A stretch of 64,000 nucleotides of DNA from JAMXLO01 sp041487355 (lineage in GTDB: Bacteria > Pseudomonadota > Alphaproteobacteria > Acetobacterales > Acetobacteraceae). The stretch is from positions 17,122 through 81,121 of the forward strand of contig JBGPND010000003.1 in the NCBI GenBank assembly GCA_041487355.1, in the 5' to 3' direction. The position numbers and the translations under genes are program-made. Below the pieces are notes generated by a model, which did no database searches, was not told the DNA's origin, and worked only from the letters and a program-made list of their open reading frames with translations. Below, in pieces: positions 9,042 through 16,744 of the stretch. Numbering within the stretch: position 1 is the first letter of the stretch; the number at the start of each line of letters is the position of its first letter.

Positions 9042-10649
9042 ATGCCCGACGACTCACCTTCGCCACGTCCGCAGCAGACCGCGCCGGTCGGATGGGAACC
9101 GGAACTCGCCGAACTCCGTGCGCGCCTGGCGCTCGCCAAGGAGATGGGCGGCGCGGAGCGCGTCGCCCGCCAGCACAAGGGCGGCCGCCTCACCGTCCGT
9201 GAGCGGATCGACCGCATGCTGGATGCCGGCAGCTTCCACGAGATCGGCGCGATCGCCGGCAAGGCGACCTACGACACGGACAGCAAGCTGATTACCGCCT
9301 TCACCCCCGCCAACTGCGTGTTCGGCCGCGGCACGGTGGACGGGCGACCGGTGGTGATCGCCGGCGATGACTTCACGCTGCGTGGCGGTTCGGCGGATGC
9401 CTCGATCAAGGGCAAGCCGAAGATGTCGGAGCAGATCGCGGCCGAGTTCCGCATGCCGATCATCCGGCTTGTCGAAGGCTCCGGCGGCGGCGGTTCGGTG
9501 AAGACCATCGAGACCACCGGGCGCGCCAACCTCCCCGGCGGGCTGTCGGAGACCACCTCGTTCGACCTGGTGGCCAACAACATGGGCGCCGTGCCGGTGG
9601 TGGCGCTGGGCCTGGGCTCGGTCGCCGGTCTCGGCGCCGCGCGGCTGGCCGCTAGCCACTATTCGGTGATGGTGAAGGAAATTTCTGCCGTGTTTGTCGC
9701 CGGCCCTCCGGTGGTGGAGCGGCTGGGCGAGCCGCGCACCAAGCAGGAGCTCGGCGGCTGGGAAGTGCAGATCGCCTGCGGCGCGGTCGATCACGTGGTG
9801 GATACCGAGGACGAGGCGTTCGAAGCCACCCGCCGCTTCCTGTCCTACCTGCCCGGCTCGATCTGGGACGTGCCGCCGCGTGTGCGCAACTGGGACGACC
9901 CGGAGCGGCGCGACGAATTCCTGATCGCTGCGATCCCGCGCGACAAGAAACAGGCCTACCACATGCGCCGGATCATCGAGGCGTTGGTGGACAAGGGCAG
10001 CTTCTTCGAGATGGCGCGCGGCTTCGGCCGGCAGATCATCACCGGCTTCTGCCGCCTCGACGGCTGGCCGGTGGCGCTCATGGCGGGCGATCCGCTGTTC
10101 CACGGCGGCGCCTGGACGGCGGATGCATGCAACAAGATCATCCGCTTCGTCGACATGGCTCAGACTTTCCATCTGCCGATCGTGCATCTGGTGGATTGCC
10201 CCGGCTTCCAGGTCGGCCTCGCCGCCGAGAGCACCGCGGTGATCCGCTGGGGCGTCCGCGCGCTGTCGGCGATCAACCAGACCACCGTGCCGTGGTGCAG
10301 CATCGTGGTGCGCAACTGCTACGGCGTGGGCGGGCTGGGTCACCAACCGGTGAGCCATCTCTGCCAGCGCTATGCCTGGCCCTCGGCGAGCTGGGGCTCC
10401 TTGCCGCTGGAGGGCGGCATCAAGGCGGCCTACCGCGCCGAAATCGACGCCTCGCCCGACCCCGCGGCCAAGATGCAGGAGATCGAGGCCCGGCTGGACC
10501 AGCTGCGCTCGCCCTACCGCACCGCGGAGTCCTTCTGGGTGGAGGAAGTCATCGACCCGCGCGACACCCGCCGCCTGCTGTGCGAGTTCGCCAACCTGGC
10601 CGCGCCGCTGCGCACCCCAGGCCCGTCTGCGTTCACCATGCGGCCGTGA
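9042..10649 (+). CDS. Acyl-CoA carboxylase carboxyltransferase (beta) subunit
   Basis: A 535-residue protein of the biotin-dependent carboxyltransferase family (propionyl-, methylcrotonyl-, geranyl-type, usually 510-540 residues). The N-terminal half has RLTVRERIDRMLDAGSFHE, the standard family opening. IRLVEGSGGGGSVK and the GSVAGLGAARLAASHYSVMV helix form the acyl-CoA oxyanion region. The C-terminal half has IIEALVDKGSFFEMARGFG and FHLPIVHLVDCPGFQVG, the second crotonase-like domain. These subunits move carboxyl from carboxybiotin to an acyl-CoA. No biotin-carboxylase/BCCP subunit is in the window, so it must pair with one encoded elsewhere. The GIGAERVMRAI-like propionyl hallmark is not obvious, so the substrate is left open. 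A Kor-like 2-oxoacid oxidoreductase set follows after a repeat. Confidence 0.88.
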   Translation: MPDDSPSPRPQQTAPVGWEPELAELRARLALAKEMGGAERVARQHKGGRLTVRERIDRMLDAGSFHEIGAIAGKATYDTDSKLITAFTPANCVFGRGTVDGRPVVIAGDDFTLRGGSADASIKGKPKMSEQIAAEFRMPIIRLVEGSGGGGSVKTIETTGRANLPGGLSETTSFDLVANNMGAVPVVALGLGSVAGLGAARLAASHYSVMVKEISAVFVAGPPVVERLGEPRTKQELGGWEVQIACGAVDHVVDTEDEAFEATRRFLSYLPGSIWDVPPRVRNWDDPERRDEFLIAAIPRDKKQAYHMRRIIEALVDKGSFFEMARGFGRQIITGFCRLDGWPVALMAGDPLFHGGAWTADACNKIIRFVDMAQTFHLPIVHLVDCPGFQVGLAAESTAVIRWGVRALSAINQTTVPWCSIVVRNCYGVGGLGHQPVSHLCQRYAWPSASWGSLPLEGGIKAAYRAEIDASPDPAAKMQEIEARLDQLRSPYRTAESFWVEEVIDPRDTRRLLCEFANLAAPLRTPGPSAFTMRP

Positions 10650-10657
10650 GGCCACTC

Positions 10658-10740
10658 CCCCTCCCCAACCCTCCCCCGCTTCGCGGGAGAGGGGGCTCAG
10701 TGCCCCTTGTCCCGCGAAGCGGGGGAGGGTTGGGGAGGGG
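10658..10740. repeat. Long perfect palindrome between carboxyltransferase and Kor set
   Basis: Two 31-base arms (10658-10688 and 10710-10740) are exact reverse complements with a 21-base loop. The arms are built from CCCTCCCC/CGCTTCGCGGGA units. There is no T-tract, so it is not a classical intrinsic terminator, but it would fold strongly in RNA and may end or attenuate transcription. The remainder of the 246-base gap shows only the ribosome binding site of the next gene. A related CCCTCCC-type palindrome lies at 38345-38448. Confidence 0.9.
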
Positions 10741-10895
10741 GGCCAGCGACGGCCTGCCATGCGCCCAGTCCGGTTGAAGATTCGGCGTTTTGCGCCTAGG
10801 GTGATTGACGGGAGAGGGCCCTAGCCGCACAACAAAATCGCGGGGAGTGAGGCCACGCGTCGGCGCGTTTGCGCGCCGAGGGAGAGGAGTCCGAC

Positions 10896-12692
10896 TTGCA
10901 GCCCACCGACATCGGTAACCCCGACTACTTCCATAAAGTGGTCGACTGCCAATGGGCGTGTCCCACCCATACGCCCGTGCCTGAATACATCCGGCTGATC
11001 GCCGCCGGTCGGTATGCCGATGCGTTCATGGTCAACTGGAAATCCAACGTTTTCCCCGGGATTCTCGGCCGCACCTGCGACCGGCCCTGCGAGCCGGCCT
11101 GCCGCCGCGGCCGTGTGGAAGAAGAACCGGTGGCGATCTGCCGGCTCAAGCGCGTCGCCGCAGACTACAAGGGCGACATCCGCCACCGCCTGCCCAAGCC
11201 GGCCGAACGCAGCAACGGCAAGCGAATCGCCCTGGTAGGCGCCGGCCCCGCCTCGCTGACCGTGGCGCGCGACCTGGCGCCGATCGGCTACGAACTGGTG
11301 GTGTTCGATTCGGACCCGCGCGCCGGCGGCATGATCCGCAGCCAGATCCCGAAATTCCGTCTGCCCGAGAAGATCATCGACGAGGAGGTGGCCTACATCA
11401 CCGACCTCGGCATGGAGATGCGCCTCGGCCAACGCATCGACAGCCTGAAGGCGCTGCTCGCCGAGGACTACGACGCGATCTTCGTCGGCTGCGGCGCCCC
11501 GCGCGGGCGCGACCTGCCGATCCCCGGCCGGCACGAGGCGGCGGCGAACATCCATATCGGTATCGACTGGCTGTCCTCGGTGTCCTTCGGCCATATCGAC
11601 AAGATCGGCAAGCGCGTGATCGTGCTCGGCGGCGGCAACACCGCGATGGATTGCTGCCGCTCGTCGCGTCGCCTGGGCGGCGAGGACGTGAAGGTGATTG
11701 TGCGCAGCGGGTTTGAGGAAATGAAGGCGTCGCCTTGGGAAAAGGACGATGCCATGCACGAGGACATCCCGATCCTGAATTTCCTCGTGCCCAAGGAGTT
11801 CACCCACACGGACGGCCGGCTGACGGGCGTGATGTTCGAGACGGTGAAGGCCGAGTACGACGCCAAGGGTCGCCGCAGGCTGGTGCCGACCGGCGAGCCC
11901 GATCAGCACTTCGAATGCGACGACGTGCTGGTCGCGGTCGGGCAGGAGAACGCCTTCCCGTGGATCGAGCGCGATATTGGCATCGAGTTCGACCAGTGGG
12001 ACATGCCAATCGTCGATGAAGCGACGATGGGGTCCACCAACCCGATTGTGTTCTTCGGCGGCGACGCCGCGTTCGGGCCGAAGAACATCATCTGGGCGGT
12101 GGCGCACGGGCATCAGGCGGCGATCTCCATCCATAAGCTCTGCCAGGGCGAGGATGTGCGCGACCGGCCGCCGCCAATGGTGAACCTCGCCTCGCAGAAG
12201 ATGGGCATCCACGAGTGGAGCTATGACAACGACATCTCGATGGACCTCCGCTTCAAGGTGCCGCACCGCGACAAGCAGATCGCGCTGCGCGACATCAAGG
12301 CCGAGGTCGAGCTGGGGTTCGACGACAAGCTGGCCTTCGCCGAGGCGCAGCGCTGCCTGAATTGCGACGTGCAGACGGTGTTCACCGACGCGCTGTGCAT
12401 CGAGTGCGACGCCTGCGTCGACATCTGCCCGGTGGATTGCATCAGCTTCACCGAGAACGGCGAGGAGCCCGAGCTTCGGCTGCGGCTGAGCGCTCCGGCT
12501 TTCAATGAGAGCCAGGACCTTTATGTATCGGGCGCACTGAAGACCGGCCGGGTGATGGTGAAGGACGAAGACGTCTGCCTGCACTGCGGCATGTGCGCCG
12601 AGCGGTGCCCCACTGGCGCTTGGGATATGCAGCGCTTCCTTCTCGATGTGGCACAGGCGGAGCACGCATGTTGCAGTCTACAGAACGCGTAA
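10896..12692 (+). CDS. FAD/4Fe-4S NAD(P)H:ferredoxin oxidoreductase-like subunit (KorC-like)
   Basis: A 598-residue protein related to the small subunit of glutamate synthase. Start is TTG 10896, preceded by GGAGAGGAG at six bases. The N-terminal domain holds a cysteine cluster (CDRPCEPACRRG). Next come an FAD Rossmann motif (IALVGAGPASLTVARDL), a second nucleotide site (VIVLGGGNTAMDCCRSS) for NAD(P)H, and the FAD-closing FFGGDAAFGP. The C-terminus has two ferredoxin-type 4Fe-4S motifs, CIECDACVDICPVDC and CLHCGMCAERCPTGA. The same architecture, as a third roughly 70 kDa subunit, is known in the 2-oxoglutarate:ferredoxin oxidoreductase of Thauera aromatica. Its end overlaps the KorA-like gene by 25 bases, so the three genes are surely one operon. 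Inferred role: passing electrons between ferredoxin and NAD(P)H. Confidence 0.85.
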   Translation: MQPTDIGNPDYFHKVVDCQWACPTHTPVPEYIRLIAAGRYADAFMVNWKSNVFPGILGRTCDRPCEPACRRGRVEEEPVAICRLKRVAADYKGDIRHRLPKPAERSNGKRIALVGAGPASLTVARDLAPIGYELVVFDSDPRAGGMIRSQIPKFRLPEKIIDEEVAYITDLGMEMRLGQRIDSLKALLAEDYDAIFVGCGAPRGRDLPIPGRHEAAANIHIGIDWLSSVSFGHIDKIGKRVIVLGGGNTAMDCCRSSRRLGGEDVKVIVRSGFEEMKASPWEKDDAMHEDIPILNFLVPKEFTHTDGRLTGVMFETVKAEYDAKGRRRLVPTGEPDQHFECDDVLVAVGQENAFPWIERDIGIEFDQWDMPIVDEATMGSTNPIVFFGGDAAFGPKNIIWAVAHGHQAAISIHKLCQGEDVRDRPPPMVNLASQKMGIHEWSYDNDISMDLRFKVPHRDKQIALRDIKAEVELGFDDKLAFAEAQRCLNCDVQTVFTDALCIECDACVDICPVDCISFTENGEEPELRLRLSAPAFNESQDLYVSGALKTGRVMVKDEDVCLHCGMCAERCPTGAWDMQRFLLDVAQAEHACCSLQNA

Positions 12693-14530
12693 CTGGCCTC
12701 CAGCGCGTCAACGACTTCGTCGTCAAGTTCGCCAACGTCAACGGATCGGGTTCGGCCAGCGCCAACACGCTGTTCGCCAAGTCGATCCTGCGCATGGGCG
12801 TGCCTATCACGCCGCGCAACATCTTCCCCTCGAACATCCAGGGTCTGCCGACCTGGTACGAGGTGCGGGTGTCGGAGGCTGGGCATCTCGGCGCACGCGG
12901 CGGCGGCGTCGACCTGATGGTGGCGATGAACCCGCAGACCTGGACGCAGGACATCGCGTCCATCGAGCCGGGCGGCTACCTGTTCTACGACTCGACCAAG
13001 CCGATGCCGCCCTCGAAGTTCCGCGACGACATCGTGGTGATCGGCGTGCCGCTCACCGAGATCACCAACAAGGCCTATACCGAATCGCGGCAACGGCAGT
13101 TGTTCAAGAACATCGTCTATCTCGGCGTGCTGTCGGCGCTGCTGCAGATGGATGTGGCCGAGATCGAGAAGCTGCTGGGCGAGCAGTTCCGCGGGCGCGA
13201 CAAGCTGGTGGCGGCGAATGTGCAGGCGCTGCACATGGGACGCGACTATGCGCTGAAGAATCTGGACTGCCCGATTGGCCTGACGCTGCGCCGCGCCAGC
13301 GCAGTGGGCGACCGCATCTTCATCGAAGGCAACGCCGCCGCCGCGCTGGGCGCGGTGTATGGCGGGGCGACGGTGTGCGCCTGGTATCCGATCACGCCCT
13401 CTTCGTCACTCGCCGAGGCGTTCACCCGCTACTGCAACCGCTACCGGGTGGACCCGCAGACCAAGAAGGCCAAGTTCGCCATCGTGCAGGCGGAAGACGA
13501 GCTGGCATCGATCGGCATGGTGATCGGCGCGGCGTGGAACGGCGCGCGCGCCTTCACGGCAACATCGGGCCCGGGCATCTCGCTGATGCAGGAATTCGTC
13601 GGCCTGGCGTATTTCGCCGAAATCCCCGCAGTGATCTTCGACGTGCAGCGGTCCGGCCCGTCCACCGGCATGCCGACACGCACGCAGCAGACCGACATAT
13701 TGAGCTGCGCCTACGCCTCGCATGGCGACACCAAGCACGTACTGCTGTTCCCGGAAGATCCATACGAGTGCTTCGAGTTCGGCGCACTGTCCTTCGACTT
13801 GGCCGATCGGCTGCAAACCCCGATCTTCGTCATGCTCGACCTCGAGATCGGCATGAACGAGCGGCTGACGAAGCCGTTCACCTGGGACGACAGCCGCAGG
13901 ATGGACCGCGGCAAGGTGATGACCGCCGAGGAGCTCGATGCCGGCAAGGATTTCGGCCGCTACATGGACGTGGACGGCGACGGCATCCCCTATCGCACCT
14001 ATCCTGGCACGCATCCGACGCGTGGCGCTTTCTTCACCCGCGGCACCTCGAAGGACCGCCGCGCGCGCTACAGCGAGGAAGGCTCCGACTACGCCGAGAA
14101 CATGCTGCGGCTGCTGAAGAAGTTCGAGACCGCCAAGCAGTTGGTGCCGCGACCCATCGCGCGACAGGCGAAGCAGCCGACACGGCTCGGCGCGATCTAT
14201 TTCGGCTCGACCAGCCCGGCGATGAACGAGGCCGAGGAGATCCTGGCCGAACGCGGTATCCACCTCGACCTGCTGCGCGTGCGCGGCTTCCCGTTCCACA
14301 ACGACGTGAAAAGCTTCATCACCGAGCATGACCAGCTCTTCGTGGTGGAGCAGAACCGCGACGCGCAGTTGCGCACGCTGCTGGTGAATGAGCTGGAGAT
14401 CGATCCCGCCAAGCTCACGCGCGTGCTGCACTTCGACGGCACGCCGATCACCGCGCGCTTCATCTCCGATGCCATCGCCGACAAGGTCGACTCGCTGAAG
14501 ATCGTTCCGTTCCGCAAGGCCGTGCCATGA
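12668..14530 (+). CDS. korA: 2-oxoacid:ferredoxin oxidoreductase, alpha/gamma fused subunit (KorA-like)
   Basis: A 620-residue protein starting at ATG 12668 inside the upstream gene. The N-terminal ~200 residues are the gamma domain (FVVKFANVNGSGSASANTLF), followed by the ThDP pyrimidine domain with NAAAALGAVYGGATVCAWYPITPSSS. That YPITP motif and TATSGPGISLM are diagnostic of the alpha subunit of 2-oxoacid:acceptor oxidoreductases. The order gamma-alpha in one chain matches KorA of the 2-oxoglutarate/2-oxoacid group rather than four-subunit or single-chain pyruvate enzymes. VQRSGPSTGMPTRTQQ contributes to substrate and CoA binding. Together with the KorB-like protein (ATGA overlap) it would convert a 2-oxoacid plus CoA to acyl-CoA and CO2 while reducing ferredoxin, or the reverse. 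The substrate (2-oxoglutarate is the leading guess) is not proved. Confidence 0.87.
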   Translation: MLQSTERVTGLQRVNDFVVKFANVNGSGSASANTLFAKSILRMGVPITPRNIFPSNIQGLPTWYEVRVSEAGHLGARGGGVDLMVAMNPQTWTQDIASIEPGGYLFYDSTKPMPPSKFRDDIVVIGVPLTEITNKAYTESRQRQLFKNIVYLGVLSALLQMDVAEIEKLLGEQFRGRDKLVAANVQALHMGRDYALKNLDCPIGLTLRRASAVGDRIFIEGNAAAALGAVYGGATVCAWYPITPSSSLAEAFTRYCNRYRVDPQTKKAKFAIVQAEDELASIGMVIGAAWNGARAFTATSGPGISLMQEFVGLAYFAEIPAVIFDVQRSGPSTGMPTRTQQTDILSCAYASHGDTKHVLLFPEDPYECFEFGALSFDLADRLQTPIFVMLDLEIGMNERLTKPFTWDDSRRMDRGKVMTAEELDAGKDFGRYMDVDGDGIPYRTYPGTHPTRGAFFTRGTSKDRRARYSEEGSDYAENMLRLLKKFETAKQLVPRPIARQAKQPTRLGAIYFGSTSPAMNEAEEILAERGIHLDLLRVRGFPFHNDVKSFITEHDQLFVVEQNRDAQLRTLLVNELEIDPAKLTRVLHFDGTPITARFISDAIADKVDSLKIVPFRKAVP

Positions 14531-15582
14531 CATTCCTGCCCAAGCCGAAGCTGCATCATCCCGCGCTGCCGACCAATTCGCTCGGCTTCACGCGGCGCGA
14601 CTACGAGGGTGCGGTATCAACGCTGTGCGCCGGCTGCGGCCACGATTCGATCAGCGCGGCGATCGTGCGCGCCTGCTTCAACCTGGAGCTGCCGCCGCAT
14701 CGCATCGCCAAGCTGTCCGGCATCGGCTGTTCGTCGAAGACACCGACCTATTTTCTCGGCGCGTCGCACGGCTTCAACTCGGTGCACGGGCGCATGCCAT
14801 CGGTGCTGACCGGCGCCAACCTGGCGAACCGCGACCTGATCTATCTCGGCGTGTCCGGCGACGGCGACAGCGCTTCGATCGGCATCGGCCAGTTCGCCCA
14901 CGTCATGCGGCGCGGCGTGAACATGACGTACATCGTCGAGAACAACGGCGTATACGGCCTGACCAAGGGGCAGTTCTCCGCCACGTCCGACAAGGGCGCC
15001 AGAAGCCGACGTGGCGTGGTGAACAACGACGAGGCGATCGACCTGATCGGCATGGCGCTGCAACTCGGCGCCACCTTCGTCGCGCGCAGTTTCTCCGGCG
15101 ACAAGGAACAGTTGGTGCCGCTGATCGAGGCGGCGCTGAAACACCAAGGGGCAGCCTTCATCGATTGCATCTCGCCCTGTGTCGCGTTCAACAATCATGA
15201 AGGCTCGCACACCAGCTTCGACTATGTGCGCGAGCACAACCTGGCGGTGAACTATCTCGACGTGATCACCGGCCGCGAAGAGATCACTGTCGAATATGCC
15301 GCCGGCACGGTTGAGATGGTGAAGCAGCACGACGGTTCGCTGCTGCGCCTGCGCAAGCTCGCCAACGACTACGACGTGCATGACCGGATCGCCGCGATGA
15401 CCTATCTGCAGGAGAAGCACGCGGCGGGCGAAATCGTCACCGGGCTGCTGTATGTCGATCCGGAGCCGGAAGACCTGCACCACCACATGAACACGGTGAT
15501 CACGCCGTTCAACGAGCTCGACGAGGCGGCGCTGTGTCCGGGCTCGGCCGCATTGGATAAGCTGAACGCCAGCCTGCGCTAG
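14527..15582 (+). CDS. korB: 2-oxoacid:ferredoxin oxidoreductase, beta subunit (KorB-like)
   Basis: A 351-residue ThDP-binding subunit whose ATG overlaps the korA stop in an ATGA. LCAGCGHDSIS and KLSGIGCSSKTP contain cysteines placed like the 4Fe-4S ligands of beta subunits. GDGDSASIGIGQFAHVMRRG plus, after 5 residues, ENNGVYG is the ThDP/Mg motif (GDG...N). GLTKGQFSATS is the usual YGLTKGQ-x-S-PT signature in slightly altered form. The C-terminal stretch CVAFNNHEGSHTSFDYVREHN fits the 2-oxoglutarate branch. It ends three bases before a palindromic repeat. The subunit carries ThDP and, in this family, one iron-sulfur cluster that passes electrons to ferredoxin. Confidence 0.88.
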   Translation: MTFLPKPKLHHPALPTNSLGFTRRDYEGAVSTLCAGCGHDSISAAIVRACFNLELPPHRIAKLSGIGCSSKTPTYFLGASHGFNSVHGRMPSVLTGANLANRDLIYLGVSGDGDSASIGIGQFAHVMRRGVNMTYIVENNGVYGLTKGQFSATSDKGARSRRGVVNNDEAIDLIGMALQLGATFVARSFSGDKEQLVPLIEAALKHQGAAFIDCISPCVAFNNHEGSHTSFDYVREHNLAVNYLDVITGREEITVEYAAGTVEMVKQHDGSLLRLRKLANDYDVHDRIAAMTYLQEKHAAGEIVTGLLYVDPEPEDLHHHMNTVITPFNELDEAALCPGSAALDKLNASLR

Positions 15583-15584
15583 TA

Positions 15585-15662
15585 CCGTCATGGCCGGGCT
15601 TGACCCGGCCATCCACGCACCAGCAGCGCGGCAGATGGCCGGGTCAAGCCCGGCCATGACGG
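15585..15662. repeat. Palindromic repeat, 'GGCCGGGCTTGACCCGGCC' family, copy 1
   Basis: Arms of 29 bases at 15585-15613 and 15634-15662 are exact reverse complements, each beginning with GTCATGGCCGGGCTTG. A second copy with near-identical arms lies at 18981-19060. When translated by chance, the element reads 'VMAGLDPAI' or 'DKPGHD', a familiar signature of alphaproteobacterial intergenic palindromes that often gets built into false gene starts. It follows korB directly and may act as an RNA hairpin at the operon end. Confidence 0.93.
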
Positions 15663-15899
15663 CCTGAACTCTCTCCGGCTTCCAGGACCGGTCCACTTCC
15701 ACGTCGATCAGCGTCGGCCCATCCGCCCGCAGCGCGTCCGCCAGCAATTCCTGCACTTCTGCAAGCTTGCTCGCCCGATGTGCCGTAAGCCCGAACCCGC
15801 GCGCGACGGAAACGAAATCGACGCGCGGATTGACCAGATCCATCCCGACGTAAGTATCGGTCTGTGCGGCGAGCGCCTTCATCGCGTTCGTTCGCTGCT
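15663..15899 (-). pseudogene. C-terminal remnant of a ThDP-dependent enzyme (benzoylformate-decarboxylase-like)
   Basis: On the minus strand, from about 15880 down, the frame reads YVGMDLVNPRVDFVSVARGF, then LADALRADGPTLIDVEVDRS. This is the end of the third (ThDP-binding) domain of the acetolactate synthase/benzoylformate decarboxylase family. Only about 75 residues remain of a usual 550. The 5' side is cut at the IS element; the sequence beyond the IS is the intact end of another gene, so the N-terminal part was lost before or with that insertion. The 3' side has no stop of its own but runs into the palindromic repeat. The gene is dead. Its direction is opposite to the Kor operon. Confidence 0.72.
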
Positions 15900-15903
15900 C
15901 TAG

Positions 15904-16744
15904 GCTCCGGACTCAATTAGATCCACCACCTGAAGAGTAGGGCGAGCGTGACGGTGGCGCGAAAGTTTCTGGCCAGCTTGTCGTATCGTGTTGCGACGCG
16001 TCGCCAATCCTTCAAGTGCGAGAAGGCGCGCTCGATCACGTTGCGACCCTTGTAGGACGCCTTGTCGAACGGTGGGATTTTCTTACGGGTCGGATTGGGC
16101 TTGATGACCGGGGTGCTGCCCCGTGCAATCAGGAATTCGCGAAACTTATCGCTGTCGTAGGCGGTGTCGGCCAGCACCTCTGCGGCCTTCGGCAGGTTAT
16201 CGATCAGGCCTGCCGCCGAGCGAACATCGCCCATCTGCCCAGGGGTGAGATCGAAGGCAATCAGACGGCCGGAAGCGTTGGCGACGGCATGAATCTTGGT
16301 CGTCCGCCCGCCGCGGCTGCGTCCGATCGCCTGCTCTTGCGCCCCCCTTTTCCCCCTGCGGCGCAGCGATGCGCCTTGGAGGTGGTGCTGTCGATGCTCT
16401 GCGATCCGGTCGATCCCAGGTCCACCAACGCGGCCAGCATCGTCTGCCAGATGCCAGCCTTCGACCAGCGGTTGAACCGATTGTAGATCGTGGTGTGCGG
16501 ACCATACACCTCCGGGCAGTCGCGCCAACGGCAGCCAACCTTCAAAACGTGGACGATGCCACTGATGACTTCCCGGTTGCGCTGCGGTTTCACGCCGCGC
16601 CGGCTCATTGGGACGAGCGGTTCCAACACCGCCCATTGCCGCTCGCTCATCCAGAATTCGTTGGCCATCGCTCCGCCCCTATCAATCAAGGAGCTTGAAT
16701 CCGACCCGCCCGAGCCGGGGCAAGGAAATAATTGGGTTCCGAGC
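15904..16744 (-). mobile_element. IS5-family insertion sequence, complete, with CTAG target duplication
   Basis: An 841-base element. The ends are imperfect inverted repeats (GCTCCGGACTCAATTA on the left against GCTCGGAACCCAATTA read from the right, 13 of 16 matching). Immediately outside both ends stands CTAG (15900-15903 and 16745-16748), a four-base target duplication of the YTAR type seen with IS5-family elements. It carries a transposase in two overlapping frames, so it is structurally intact. The inserted site coincides with the TAG stop codon of the gene at 16745-17884, which is thereby preserved. Confidence 0.92.
15917..16668 (-). CDS. IS5-family transposase, two frames joined by a probable -1 frameshift
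   Basis: The first frame runs from ATG 16668 (MANEFWMSERQWAVLEPL) to a stop at 16261 and holds the DUF4096-like N-terminal domain plus the first catalytic aspartate (IDSTTSKAHRCAAGG). The second frame, ending at 15917, continues with GAQEQAIGRSRGGRTTKIHA, DTAYDSDKF (second Asp) and ERAFSHLKDWRRVATRYDK (catalytic Glu with the usual R-x6-K). The join lies at the A4G6 run on the minus strand (16342-16351), where a -1 slip moves from KGGRK to GAQEQ. This is the standard way such IS5 elements make full-length transposase. Both parts keep the DDE residues, so the enzyme may be active. Confidence 0.9.

Noticed and set aside
10658..10740. Rho-independent terminator
   Set aside because: A strong hairpin but no T-tract follows on either strand; classed as a repeat.
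10821..12665. Long minus-strand frame opposite the flavoprotein gene
   Set aside because: No conserved motif, whereas the plus strand has FAD and 4Fe-4S signatures.
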